DNA of 64,000 nucleotides from Melioribacteraceae bacterium (GCA_019638015.1 JAHBUP010000001.1:1-64000); one strand, 5' to 3'; positions 8,191 through 16,705 are shown, counted from the first letter of the stretch. Numbers and translations: made by a program. The notes: generated by a model from the sequence alone, not told the origin.

Positions 8191-9069
8191 TTACTTTTTA
8201 TAGTTGTTTATTTTTTTTAATACTGTCTCTGTTAAATTATCCGCAATAAAATCTGTACTTATTATTCTTCCTTCTGGATCTAACAATACTTTTGTTGGAT
8301 ATGACTCTACTTTACATTTTTCAAGATATAATGAGTCTAGTAACACATTCGGGTAATTAAACGAATTAGCAGACAGATATTTTTTCAATGAATCTTTATT
8401 ATCATTTACAAAACCAACGACAAATAGCTTGTTCGTACTTATTTTTTCTCTCAGTTCTTTTACATAAGGCATTTCATAGATACAGCCTCCGCACCAAGTT
8501 CCCCAAAAGTCTATAAAAACAAATTTACCTCTCAATTTTTTTGATGATATTGTCTCCCCTTCAAATGTCTTAAAATTAAATTCCGGCATCATATTATCTT
8601 TACTTAATCTTGGTCTTATAAACTGTGGAACTCCGCCACGCTGGGTAATTCCCTTTTCTTTCGATTTACCCCAATAATAATGTAACTCTTGTTTTTTTAC
8701 ATCCAACTTAAGCTGATATGGAACAATACTTTTATAATCATCTCGGTTCTGAAATGATGACGAATCACTATAGAATACTTCATTGTTGTTTTTGAAAGAA
8801 GTCCCAATAAAGCTCCAGAAATCGTCATTATATACAACCATCAATCTATAACTTTTTGGCTTTGCTTTATCCCAGAGAACGTACACTTTCTTAAAAGCAT
8901 TATTTGTTGGAATGGAAGCATAATATGGTTCTACAAAACTTTTTGCTTGTTTCTCAGCTTCTTTTGGTATTCCGGTAACTAATTTTACAATCCCACATTT
9001 ACCATCTGGATTAGAACCTTGGACTGATATATTAGATAAAACTAAAATCAACAAAAGAAGACGCTTCAT
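8191..9069 (-). CDS. TlpA-like exported thioredoxin-fold protein
   Basis: A 292-residue protein with a signal peptide (about 1-18) and a C-terminal thioredoxin fold (about 155-290) of the TlpA/ResA/AhpC-TSA type. The redox motif is FWGTWCGGC, CxxC at about 190-193, with the usual cis-Pro region SYPTK further on. The N-terminal 150 residues are a separate beta-rich domain of unknown role. Such proteins act in the periplasm in disulfide reduction, cytochrome maturation or redox sensing. It is alone in its cassette; the TAA lies 4 bases from attC site 5 and the ATG about 22 bases from attC site 6. The redox partner is unknown. Confidence 0.82.
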   Translation of the reverse strand: MKRLLLLILVLSNISVQGSNPDGKCGIVKLVTGIPKEAEKQAKSFVEPYYASIPTNNAFKKVYVLWDKAKPKSYRLMVVYNDDFWSFIGTSFKNNNEVFYSDSSSFQNRDDYKSIVPYQLKLDVKKQELHYYWGKSKEKGITQRGGVPQFIRPRLSKDNMMPEFNFKTFEGETISSKKLRGKFVFIDFWGTWCGGCIYEMPYVKELREKISTNKLFVVGFVNDNKDSLKKYLSANSFNYPNVLLDSLYLEKCKVESYPTKVLLDPEGRIISTDFIADNLTETVLKKINNYKK

Positions 9070-9091
9070 ATTAATACTCCCATATTAATGT

Positions 9092-9256
9092 GTATAACGG
9101 CGTGGCAACTAAACCGCTGCCAAAAGGTTTACGTTACCAATACCACGATTTATTGTTTGTGTTATTTTGTTACTTCTCTCTTTCATAAAATACAACCATG
9201 TCCCACGACAAACATTGCGACCGGCTACAGCAGTCGGTTTGAGTTGCTTGTTAGGG
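9092..9256 (-). other. attC site 6
   Basis: The shortest complete site (165 bp), from GTATAAC (9092-9098) to GTTAGGG (9250-9256). The arms GCAACTAAACCG and GCAACTCAAACCG (right arm, complemented) again differ by one extra C. A short inner hairpin ACCG (9220-9223)/CGGT (9235-9238) is present. It belongs to the BrnT/BrnA cassette, whose genes face the other way. Confidence 0.88.
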
Positions 9257-9314
9257 GCTATTGTTTTATTTTCTAATAGCATTATTTAATAATTATTATA
9301 GCGGTTAATACTAT

Positions 9315-9596
9315 ATGCGTTTTCAATGGGATCAGAGCAAAAACCTTGCTAATATCAAAAAGCACAAAATTTCTTTTGATGAAGCCAAAACAGTGTTTTT
9401 TGATGACAACGCACGACTTATATCTGATCCAGAACACTCAATAAATGAAGAACGCTTTATTATTTTAGGAATTACATCCAAATTAAGACTCTTAGTTGTT
9501 GTCCATACTTATAAAGAAAACAATGAAACAATTAGAATTATTTCCGCTCGCAAAGCCACTAAATCTGAAAGTAAATATTACCATGAGGTAAAATAA
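9315..9596 (+). CDS. brnT: BrnT-type toxin (RelE-like ribonuclease)
   Basis: A 93-residue protein matching the BrnT family over its full length: N-terminal FQWDQSKNLANIKKHKISF, then the FDEAKTVF helix, a central RFIILG strand and C-terminal IRIISARKAT. BrnT toxins are RelE-fold mRNA endonucleases neutralised by BrnA. The ATG lies about 58 bases from the attC boundary, leaving room for its own AT-rich promoter. It is on the plus strand, opposite to the other cassette genes, so its expression should not depend on readthrough from the integrase side. The downstream antitoxin gene starts one base after its stop. Such pairs are thought to stabilise cassette arrays. Confidence 0.9.
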   Translation: MRFQWDQSKNLANIKKHKISFDEAKTVFFDDNARLISDPEHSINEERFIILGITSKLRLLVVVHTYKENNETIRIISARKATKSESKYYHEVK

Positions 9597-9597
9597 A

Positions 9598-9810
9598 ATG
9601 AAAAAAGAATATAACTTCAGCGATTCCATCAAGAATCCTTATATAAAGAAGCTTAAAAAACAAATTTCCATTCGTATTGAAAAGGAAACGGTTGAGTATT
9701 TCAAAAAACTAGCTTTAGAAATTGATATCCCTTATCAAAATCTCATGAATATGTACTTAAGAGAATGCGCTCAAAATAATTTTAAACCTAATATTAATTG
9801 GCAAAAGTAA
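9598..9810 (+). CDS. brnA: BrnA-type antitoxin (ribbon-helix-helix)
   Basis: A 70-residue antitoxin encoded directly after brnT (1-base gap, one operon, toxin first as usual for this family). Residues about 20-60 (KKQISIRIEKETVEYFKKLA, then YQNLMNMYL) fit a CopG/BrnA ribbon-helix-helix domain that binds the toxin and the operon promoter. The N-terminal part carries NPYIKKLKK, often seen in BrnA. Autorepression with BrnT is family knowledge. The stop lies a few bases before attC site 7. Confidence 0.87.
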   Translation: MKKEYNFSDSIKNPYIKKLKKQISIRIEKETVEYFKKLALEIDIPYQNLMNMYLRECAQNNFKPNINWQK

Positions 9811-9814
9811 ATGC

Positions 9815-10001
9815 CCCTAACGGCGTTGTTTTTAAGCCGCCGCCCAGAACAGCAATGCAACTTTGAAAAACTTTGCCAATAATTATTTATAAATTAATTT
9901 TGTTCAATAAACTTAAAGAGCAACTAACTTTATCAACACAACTTTATAATTATAAAAATGCCGCAATGTTTAAAGCGGGCGGCTTGAAGAACTTGTTATA
10001 C
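9815..10001 (-). other. attC site 7
   Basis: A 187-bp site from CCCTAAC (9815-9821) to GTTATAC (9995-10001). The inner arms share AAGCCGCC with one extra C in the right arm (TTTAAGCCGCC against CTTCAAGCCGCC). An inner hairpin CCGC (9961-9964)/GCGG (9975-9978) lies inside the right arm. It belongs to the T9SS-tagged cassette, the one nearest the integrase. Confidence 0.88.
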
Positions 10002-10004
10002 GTT

Positions 10005-10859
10005 TTATTTCAGTAATAATAACTTTCTTGCTTTCACAATATTTTCAGAAACCATTCTACATATGTAAACTCCACTTGGTAAATTGGTTGCATTAAATTC
10101 AACCTCATATTCACCAGCATTTATAAACTAATTAACTAATGTTGATATTTCTTTGCCGAGAACATCATAAACTTTTATTATAACTTGGTTATTATGGGGA
10201 ATAGAGTATTTTATTTTAGTTACTGGATTAAAAGGATTTGGGTAATTCTGAGTAAGAACATACTCTTTAGGTAATCTCACTTGATTATTTTTAATATCTG
10301 TAATAATAATTCCATAAATATTTCCATTCAAAATACATCCAATCAGTGTTCTACTTGATTGAGTCCAATCATTCCGGCTTAAGTTATATAATTCAAAATA
10401 ACCAATACTATCAGAAATAGATGAGCTTTCATATTGATTATAATATAAAACATATGTTAAGGTAATCTTCCCTAAGATTTGTTTTCTTTCTACAATAACT
10501 TTACTATAGATTCCATTTAATTCTGAACTGGACGTATTATCATTCCAATCATAATTGAGTAATATACCTCTCCGAAATTCATAAAGGATATTGTTTTCTT
10601 CACGTAAATATTCAAAACCAATGAATCTTTCCCATATAGAATCTTTTTTTTCAAAGCTATCAATCCGTGAATACAATTTACCATCATTCATTAATGTATC
10701 ACCTACTACCTCTAGAAATGTTCGAATTGTGCCAATATCACCATAAGACCAAGAATAAAACCACTTATTCCCTTTAGCTAGCGGAAAATGAGATTTATGA
10801 GACTGTGCATTAGCAATCACATAACAAAATAATAGTAAGATTATTAGAATATTTTTCAT
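10005..10859 (-). pseudogene. Exported protein with type IX secretion C-terminal domain, interrupted by TAG
   Basis: The open frame from ATG at 10859 ends at TAG 10128-10130 (243 residues), but the same frame continues without another stop to TAA at 10005-10007, giving 284 residues in all. The extra 40 residues complete a type IX (Por) secretion C-terminal domain: NYPNPFNP and YDVLGKEI before the TAG, then AGEYEVEFNATNLPSGVY and VKARKLLLLK after it. The true stop would sit 4 bases from attC site 7, like the other cassettes. The N-terminus has a signal peptide; the middle is an unrecognised beta-rich domain. Without its last strands the product is unlikely to be sorted to the surface. Nonsense mutation is the simplest reading; a sequencing error is possible. 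Confidence 0.75.
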
Positions 10860-10870
10860 ATTAATTAAAC

Positions 10871-10982
10871 GTATAACTATTAATTAACCCGCCGGGATTA
10901 TCACTCGCTTTGGAATTATATCCGACCGGTATTGTTTTTATTATTTACAAATTTCCAATCTTTTTGCGCAATATTGTTCCTA
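10871..10982 (-). other. attI: attI region, at the 3' end of the integrase gene
   Basis: GTATAAC at 10871-10877 (GTTATAC on the minus strand) is the cassette-side recombination box nearest the integrase, and its outer side lacks the palindromic arms of an attC. The 105 bases up to the integrase stop would therefore hold the attI site. In classic integrons attI is at the 5' side of intI; here it is at the 3' side. Exact integrase-binding sites cannot be placed by eye. Confidence 0.65.
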
Positions 10983-11966
10983 CTATATAATTGTGTCCAG
11001 CGGACTCCTCACCCCCGTTACATTCTTTAGTACATGCGTATATATCATTGTGGTCTTTACCGATTTGTGTCCCAAGATCTCCTGAACCGTTCGAATATCA
11101 TAACCCGCATCTAATAAATGAGTGGCAAAACTGTGTCTTAATGTGTGGGGACTCCCGGGCTTGTCTATTCCGCTTCTTAATAATGCCTTTCTAACTTCTT
11201 TCTGAATTACACTTTCATGAATATGATACCGGTACTTTAAATGTTTCTGCTCATCATAAATAAACGACTTCGATGGAAAAACATATTGCCACCCGGTTTC
11301 AATATCAGCGTTTGGATATTTATTCTTTAACGCATAAGGCAAAATGGTTCTTCCTAAACCGTTTTTTAAATCTTCTGCGTGAAGCTCTTTAACCCGCTCA
11401 ATGTGTAATTTTAATTCGATAGCTAATTTTTGAGGCAATACCGTTATTCTATCTTTTTCTCCCTTCCCATCTCTAACAATTATTTGGTTCATTCCAAAAT
11501 CAACATCCTTTATCCGCAATCTTAAACATTCATTCAATCGCATACCGGTACCATACAACAAACTAACCACCAACCTTAGTGTTCCGCTTAGCTGATTTAT
11601 TATTGTTGCTGTTTCTCCCCGCGTAAAAACAACCGGCAAGCGCTTTATTTTTTTTACATACTTAATTTCCTTTAGCCATCCAATATCCTTCTTAATAATA
11701 TTTTTATATAAGAATAGAATAGCTTGCAGCGCCTGATTTTGTGTTGATGCCGAAACATATTTATCAACGGCAAGATGGTTTATAAATTTTTGAATCTCTT
11801 CCTTACCTAATTTTTCAGGATGCGTTTTATTATTGTAGATAATGAATTTTTTAATCCAACCGATATAGCTTTCTTCTGTACGAGGACTGTAATGGTTTGT
11901 TCTTAAGCAAATTCTAACCTGGTCTAAAAGCTTTGGGGCCCCATTTTTAAGAGATGTTTTTATCAT
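10983..11966 (-). CDS. intI: Integron integrase (tyrosine recombinase)
   Basis: A 327-residue tyrosine recombinase. An N-terminal SAM-like core-binding domain (about 10-100) contains [17 protein letters not shown]. The catalytic domain shows the first Arg in [36 protein letters not shown] with the Tyr near 312, and the ending GVRSPLD typical of IntI. The IntI-specific insertion is present at about 200-232 ([13 protein letters not shown], then GWQYVFPS), which separates it from XerC/D. It recombines attI with folded single-stranded attC sites. It is transcribed toward the cassettes, so readthrough from its promoter could express them. ATG start; no LexA box was recognised upstream. Confidence 0.95.
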   Translation of the reverse strand: MIKTSLKNGAPKLLDQVRICLRTNHYSPRTEESYIGWIKKFIIYNNKTHPEKLGKEEIQKFINHLAVDKYVSASTQNQALQAILFLYKNIIKKDIGWLKEIKYVKKIKRLPVVFTRGETATIINQLSGTLRLVVSLLYGTGMRLNECLRLRIKDVDFGMNQIIVRDGKGEKDRITVLPQKLAIELKLHIERVKELHAEDLKNGLGRTILPYALKNKYPNADIETGWQYVFPSKSFIYDEQKHLKYRYHIHESVIQKEVRKALLRSGIDKPGSPHTLRHSFATHLLDAGYDIRTVQEILGHKSVKTTMIYTHVLKNVTGVRSPLDTII

Positions 11967-12140
11967 CGACTTATTATAAAGTTGACATGAATTTAAGTTA
12001 TGATAAAAATAAAATCAAGTTATTTAAACTTAGAGCAGCAATCTCTTTATATTTGATTTTTATGAGTTTCTTGACGGCTATTTTATGGCTGGTTTTTTAA
12101 CACTTACTCATCACTCTCTACTCTACACTTCTTCACCATC

Positions 12141-12722
12141 CTACATCATTCTCAAATCGAATGGGGAGAGGTCCGAGATACTGTTTCTTATGTTTAATTC
12201 TTTTATTAGTTCTCTAATTGTTTTGCTTTCCGCTTCCAAAAGGTGAAGTCTGTGTTTCATCATCGCTAAACTGGTAAACGCAATTTTTCCTGGATCCATC
12301 TCCAGAGCAAAGACTTGCTTTCTTATCGTAAATGTGTTCGATTCAATTCTTTCCAATTTCTTCTTTAATTTTTGAAGGATATCATTTTTACTCAAATTAT
12401 GCATCAATAAAATTCCAATATCAAACTCGGCTGCCATCGAAGCATCTTCTTCAAGAAATCCGGTTATTGAATCTTTTAATTCAGTATCCCCAGAGGTCGT
12501 TATGCTATAAATTGTTTTTTCCGGAAGATTCCCGTTCTTCTCGTGCCTTCCTTCAATAAAACCTTTTTTCTTTAAAATATTGATTGTAGCGTAAATTGTT
12601 GAGTCGGCTACAGGGAGCCATTTTTTTGTATTTAACTCTTCAAGCATCTTGGTGATTTCATAAGGATTCCTTTCCTGCTCGGCAAGTATCCCTAATATTA
12701 ATGCGGCTAGTTTAGAAAGCAT
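12141..12722 (-). CDS. PadR-family transcriptional regulator
   Basis: A 193-residue DNA-binding protein. Residues about 1-85 form the PadR winged helix (LILGILAEQERNPYEITKML, then STIYATINILKKKGFIEG and the KTIYSIT wing). The C-terminal 100 residues are helical, as in the Vir-type dimerisation domain. PadR proteins usually repress transporter or stress genes in response to small hydrophobic ligands. No transporter gene adjoins it; its neighbours are the integrase and the SIR2-like gene, 54 bases apart on the same strand. Target and ligand are unknown. Confidence 0.88.
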   Translation of the reverse strand: MLSKLAALILGILAEQERNPYEITKMLEELNTKKWLPVADSTIYATINILKKKGFIEGRHEKNGNLPEKTIYSITTSGDTELKDSITGFLEEDASMAAEFDIGILLMHNLSKNDILQKLKKKLERIESNTFTIRKQVFALEMDPGKIAFTSLAMMKHRLHLLEAESKTIRELIKELNIRNSISDLSPFDLRMM

Positions 12723-12776
12723 TCGTTTTTCAAACTCTTTTAGTGAAGTAGTATAAAGATAGAGCTTGATTTTTGC

Positions 12777-13898
12777 TTAATCAAGAGGGGGTGCATAGAT
12801 TTGTTGAAATATATCGGGGGATTCAACCAACTCTTCAAATGAGGTGGTAATAAATTTTGCATTCGGCGAAATTGATTTATATCTAAGTTCAAGTGCTTCC
12901 TGCTTTTTAGGATTTATTACAATTACCTCTTTTCCTTCATTCAGATGCTTCTGAAATAGCGCCTTTATATGAAGATCTGCGTTCGATAACGAGTATCCAA
13001 TAAATACAACTTTTTTCGATACCCTTATTTCTCGTGAGGCTTCGCTTAATAGTTGAGATATTATCGGGTGATTCAAAGTCTTTAAATATGTAGGGGGCAT
13101 TATTAGGGTTTGAAAATCTGTTCCATCCAGCGGACAAGTATACTCATATTCCTCATTCTCGGGATAGGTGTAGCCTAAAAATTTTCCCCTGCTTAATTCA
13201 ATTTTTCTGTCCCATGGGGTTAGTAAAGTTTGATTACAGCAGTTGCAGTATTTCCAATTTAAACTGCCATGAAGTTTTAATATTTTGATTGGAACCGGGT
13301 TTTCGTTTTCGTTAACATTTACCGGTTCCTTTGGATTAACCCAAAAATTGTAATTCTTAAGTTGAGGGAGCTTTTCAAAATTCATTAGAGGAATGCCGTA
13401 ATCAATATATGCCTGCGTGCGGAACATAAACCCAAAAGCATGTTCGAGTAGAGTATCGTAGTTTAAAGTTATAACCGAGCTGTTTGTAGAATATTTTTGA
13501 ATTGATTTCCAAAATTGAAAGTAGTGATCGCTTTTTTCTTCTGTCTGAAAATTTACCACATAATGAATTAGTTTTATTAAGTATTCTTTTATAATTATAA
13601 ATCTATCAGTAGTGTATTTTTTATTTAGACTTTCGTTTTGCTGAATAAAATAATCTATAAATCCGAACACAGCTTCGAGCTGTGGAAATTGGTGTGTGTT
13701 TGCATTGTATTTAAAATTATCCCTTATAAACTCAACAACAATTTTTCCAATTTCAGAGTTTTCAATTTCATTTATCTCCCCCGAAATAATTAATGGAAGA
13801 AGCTCTCTTTGTAATGGAACTCCATCCGGTTTTGATGCGCCTGCACCAAGCACAAATGTTACATCACGCGCATCTTTATATTTAAGAAATTTTTCCAA
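12777..13898 (-). CDS. Stand-alone SIR2-like domain protein
   Basis: A 373-residue protein with a SIR2-like (SIR2_2) fold: FVLGAGASKPDG near the N-terminus (NAD-binding glycines), ITLNYDTLLEHA (about 140-152, family Asn), KLHGSLNW (about 208-215, family His) and FIGYSLSNADLHI near 300. Cysteines in CNCC and a later CPLD may bind zinc. SIR2-like domains in bacteria often deplete NAD+ during phage attack (ThsA, DSR families), but some such genes have no known role; no partner typical of Thoeris or DSR is nearby. The start is TTG with AGGA 8 bases upstream; an ATG just before it is out of frame. Transcribed toward padR. Confidence 0.75.
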   Translation of the reverse strand: MEKFLKYKDARDVTFVLGAGASKPDGVPLQRELLPLIISGEINEIENSEIGKIVVEFIRDNFKYNANTHQFPQLEAVFGFIDYFIQQNESLNKKYTTDRFIIIKEYLIKLIHYVVNFQTEEKSDHYFQFWKSIQKYSTNSSVITLNYDTLLEHAFGFMFRTQAYIDYGIPLMNFEKLPQLKNYNFWVNPKEPVNVNENENPVPIKILKLHGSLNWKYCNCCNQTLLTPWDRKIELSRGKFLGYTYPENEEYEYTCPLDGTDFQTLIMPPTYLKTLNHPIISQLLSEASREIRVSKKVVFIGYSLSNADLHIKALFQKHLNEGKEVIVINPKKQEALELRYKSISPNAKFITTSFEELVESPDIFQQIYAPPLD

Positions 13899-14114
13899 TC
13901 ATTTTTTCCTATTTCCAATTCAATATAATTACTTTCTAATTTACTATAAATATTACAATTCGATATCACCGCAATAAATAAGTAATAAATATTTCTCAAC
14001 ATATTAAAATCCAGCCCCCAATCTGTTTATTTAAATTAGGTAGTGAGATTGCTAATAACAACAATCTAATTCATGCTGTGGTAGAATTAATCAAAAAGAT
14101 ACTAATCAGCGAAA

Positions 14115-14798
14115 CTACTTATTCAGTTCAATTAGAATAAGCTTTTTTCCCTTTTCGTTTCTAGCGTTCGAGGGTTTATAGGCGAGTTCGAATACGGTTG
14201 ATTTTTTTATGTGCGCTTTATATTTAAGTTCAGCGGTTTTAAATTCATCCATAATATCTCCCCCTTTAACCGCCGCTAAATATGCTTTTTCTTTTATTAG
14301 GGGAAGTGAATAACGGAACAGTATGATGAGAGGAACTGTAGCGCGGCTAATTACCATATCAAAAGTGTTGGCATATTTTTCTTTAAACTCATCACTCTCA
14401 ACTCTAAAATTTTCAGCTACAACATTATTCAATTTTAGATTACTAATAAATTCTTTTACCGCTTCTATTTTTTTAGTTGTTGAGTCCGCTAGTACTCCGC
14501 GTAGTGTTGGTCTGGTAATGGAAAGTGGAATTCCGGGAAATCCGCCACCGGTTCCAATATCTAAAAATTTCTGAATTTTTGGAGGTAAAAATTCTGCAAC
14601 AAGCGAGGATAAAAAAACATGATTTTCAATTATCTTTTCTACATCTTTTCGGGAAATTAAATTTACTTTTTCGTTTTTATCAGCAACTAATTGCGAAAAA
14701 TGAGCAAGTCGTTCAAGTTGATATTCATCAGGATTTAACTGGTTTTCCCAAAATAGCTTTTTAAGTTCCCTTAAGTATTGCTCTTGAAGATCCACCAA
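14115..14798 (-). CDS. rsmG: 16S rRNA (guanine-527-N7)-methyltransferase RsmG
   Basis: A 227-residue class I methyltransferase of the RsmG/GidB family, methylating N7 of G527 in 16S rRNA with SAM. The SAM-binding loop FLDIGTGGGFPGIPL is at about 90-104 and the family motif ISRATVPL near 150. Helical N-terminus with HFSQLVADKNEKVNLIS typical of GidB. It lies 10 bases downstream of mnmG, the usual pairing close to the origin. The reading frame offers TTG at 14798 or GTG at 14795, with GAGAG upstream; the GTG is equally likely. No parA/parB genes follow it here. Confidence 0.95.
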   Translation of the reverse strand: MVDLQEQYLRELKKLFWENQLNPDEYQLERLAHFSQLVADKNEKVNLISRKDVEKIIENHVFLSSLVAEFLPPKIQKFLDIGTGGGFPGIPLSITRPTLRGVLADSTTKKIEAVKEFISNLKLNNVVAENFRVESDEFKEKYANTFDMVISRATVPLIILFRYSLPLIKEKAYLAAVKGGDIMDEFKTAELKYKAHIKKSTVFELAYKPSNARNEKGKKLILIELNK

Positions 14799-14808
14799 AC
14801 TCTCAAAT

Positions 14809-16683
14809 TTAGTTTTTCAAATATACTAATAAAATAGAAATATCTGAAGGCGTTACCCCCGATATTCTTGCGGCCTGCCCAATGGTTCTTGGTTTAACTT
14901 TAGCCAGCTTTTCTTTTCCCTCTGCCGAAATAGTCTTTATATTGTGATAATTGAAATTTAAGGGGATATTAACTTTCTCTAATTTTTCCATTTTCCCAAT
15001 TAATTCTTCCTGTCTTTGAATATAGCCGGCAAACTTAAATTCAATTTCAACCTGCAATAATGCCCGCTCATCCTTTTCAAGATTTAATATTACCTCTTCC
15101 TTATCATCCAAACAATCCAAAACTTCCTTGAGTGATAGCTCCGGGCGTTTTACTATTTTCTCGATTGTTTCTGAATTGTCAATTAAGTTGATTTCTTTTT
15201 GGATCATTAATTTGTTAATCGCCGCCGGAGTAATTTTCTTCTTTGATAAAAATGTTTTTCCAACACTAATTAATTCTTCTCTTCTATTAAGTTCATCAAA
15301 CATTTCTTTTGGTATTAAACCAAACTCATATCCATATTTTAATAATCTTCTATCGGCATTATCCTGTCTTAAAACTAATCTATGCTCGGCGCGGGAAGTA
15401 AACATTCTATATGGTTCGTTGGTAGATTTTCCAACGAGATCATCAATCAGCACTCCTATATATGCTTCGCTTCTTTTTAGTACAAACTCTTTTCTTTTTT
15501 GAATTTTAAGCGCGGCGTTAATTCCCGCAATCAATCCCTGTCCAGCGGCTTCTTCATAGCCCGATGTACCATTTATTTGTCCCGCAAAATAGAGCCCTTC
15601 AATTAGCTTTGTTTCGAGGGTCAAATCAACCTGGTGGGGAGGAAAATAATCATACTCAACAGCGTAACCCGGGCGCACCATTTCGGCATTTTCTAATCCT
15701 TTAATTTTTGCCAGCGCTTCAAGCTGAATTTCAACCGGAAGAGAAGTTGCAAATCCATTGATATAAATTAAATCTGTATCCAGTCCCTCCGGTTCTAAAA
15801 ATAATTGATGTCTCTCTTTATCGTTAAATCTTTTTACTTTATCCTCTATTGAAGGACAATACCTTGGACCAATTCCCGAAATTAAACCGGTATACATTGG
15901 TGATCGGTCGAATCCCTTTTCAAGTATTTGATGAACATTTTGGCTAGTATAGGTGATGTGACAACTAATTTGTGGTAGATAAGGAAACTGATCTTTCGGT
16001 GTTCTCAACGAAAATGGTAAAGGAGGATTATCCCCCGGTTGTTCTTCTAGTATATCCCAGTTAATTGTATTTCTGTTTAACCTTGGAGGTGTTCCGGTCT
16101 TTAATCTTCCAGAAACGAATCCCATTTTAACAAGAGATTCTGATAATCCTAGAGCCGGTTGTTCACCAAACCTTCCACCGCTGGTTGCACTTAATCCGGT
16201 ATGCATCAATCCGTTAAGAAATGTGCCCGAACATACAACCAATGCTTTACAACCTATTTCTTCACCTTTGGTTGTTTTTACTCCCGTAATCTTCTTCCCC
16301 GACTCAAAGGCCTCGTTGATAGAATCTTCAATTATCTCTACCCCATTTAACCCGCCAATAACTCTCACCGCTTCTTCGGAATAAATTTTCCGGTCAGATT
16401 GGCATCTCCCCGCCCACACGGCAGATCCTTTCGATTTATTTAATGTTCTAAATTGAATTCCGGTACGATCTGCTATTAACCCCATTTCACCACCAAGAAC
16501 ATCTATTTCATGTACAAGGTGCCCTTTTGCGCTACCGCCAATAGCAGGATTGCAGGACATTCTCCCCAGAGCATTTTTGTCCATCGTAACTAAAGCTACC
16601 GAACAACCCATCCTCGAAGCCGCTGATGCTGCTTCAATCCCGGCATGACCACCGCCAACAACTATAACATCAAAATTTCTCAT
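14809..16683 (-). CDS. mnmG: tRNA 5-carboxymethylaminomethyluridine modification protein MnmG
   Basis: A 624-residue FAD protein that works with MnmE to modify U34 of certain tRNAs. The dinucleotide-binding motif [12 protein letters not shown] is at about 8-19, and [18 protein letters not shown] and CPSIEDKV are MnmG signatures. The GidA-associated C-terminal domain ends in the usual [13 protein letters not shown] stretch ([19 protein letters not shown]). The length is normal for the family. ATG start, in line with mnmE upstream and rsmG downstream. Confidence 0.97.
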   Translation of the reverse strand: MRNFDVIVVGGGHAGIEAASAASRMGCSVALVTMDKNALGRMSCNPAIGGSAKGHLVHEIDVLGGEMGLIADRTGIQFRTLNKSKGSAVWAGRCQSDRKIYSEEAVRVIGGLNGVEIIEDSINEAFESGKKITGVKTTKGEEIGCKALVVCSGTFLNGLMHTGLSATSGGRFGEQPALGLSESLVKMGFVSGRLKTGTPPRLNRNTINWDILEEQPGDNPPLPFSLRTPKDQFPYLPQISCHITYTSQNVHQILEKGFDRSPMYTGLISGIGPRYCPSIEDKVKRFNDKERHQLFLEPEGLDTDLIYINGFATSLPVEIQLEALAKIKGLENAEMVRPGYAVEYDYFPPHQVDLTLETKLIEGLYFAGQINGTSGYEEAAGQGLIAGINAALKIQKRKEFVLKRSEAYIGVLIDDLVGKSTNEPYRMFTSRAEHRLVLRQDNADRRLLKYGYEFGLIPKEMFDELNRREELISVGKTFLSKKKITPAAINKLMIQKEINLIDNSETIEKIVKRPELSLKEVLDCLDDKEEVILNLEKDERALLQVEIEFKFAGYIQRQEELIGKMEKLEKVNIPLNFNYHNIKTISAEGKEKLAKVKPRTIGQAARISGVTPSDISILLVYLKN

Positions 16684-16705
16684 TTATTCCTTTCTAACAT
16701 TGTCT

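Larger units (their letters stand above)
1..11966 (-). mobile_element. Chromosomal integron: integrase, attI and seven cassettes (left end outside window)
   Basis: The integrase at 10983-11966 adjoins an array of genes separated by related imperfect palindromes that start and end with RYYYAAC/GTTRRRY-like boxes. Cassette units, from recombination point to recombination point, are about <1-1521, 1522-2606, 2607-7489, 7490-8002, 8003-9097, 9098-9820 and 9821-10876. In each unit the R' box at its start is the complement of the R'' box of its own attC (for example GTTAGGT with ACCTAAC for the 4.9-kb unit), as expected for excisable circles. Cassette genes run on the minus strand like the integrase, except the BrnT/BrnA pair. 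The array continues beyond the left edge. Calling this an integron is secure; whether it is active is unknown. Confidence 0.93.

Noticed and set aside
9088..9276. 62-residue plus-strand frame
   Set aside because: It lies across attC site 6, so its sequence is explained by the recombination site; no ribosome site or protein-like features.
1..10001. Intergenic palindromes as REP elements, CRISPR repeats or terminators
   Set aside because: The R/L box structure, single unpaired base and complementary boundaries identify attC; spacing by genes excludes CRISPR; no Cas or RAYT genes.
10991..11194. 67-residue plus-strand frame inside intI
   Set aside because: Antisense shadow of the integrase C-terminal coding region, rich in Cys/Pro and without a start context.
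11980..12010. Plus-strand promoter TTGACA upstream of intI
   Set aside because: It points away from intI and into the end of padR; the -10 spacing is poor and no gene follows on that strand.
12777..13898. Thoeris system
   Set aside because: Only a SIR2-like protein is present, with no TIR-domain ThsB partner and no C-terminal SLOG domain evident.
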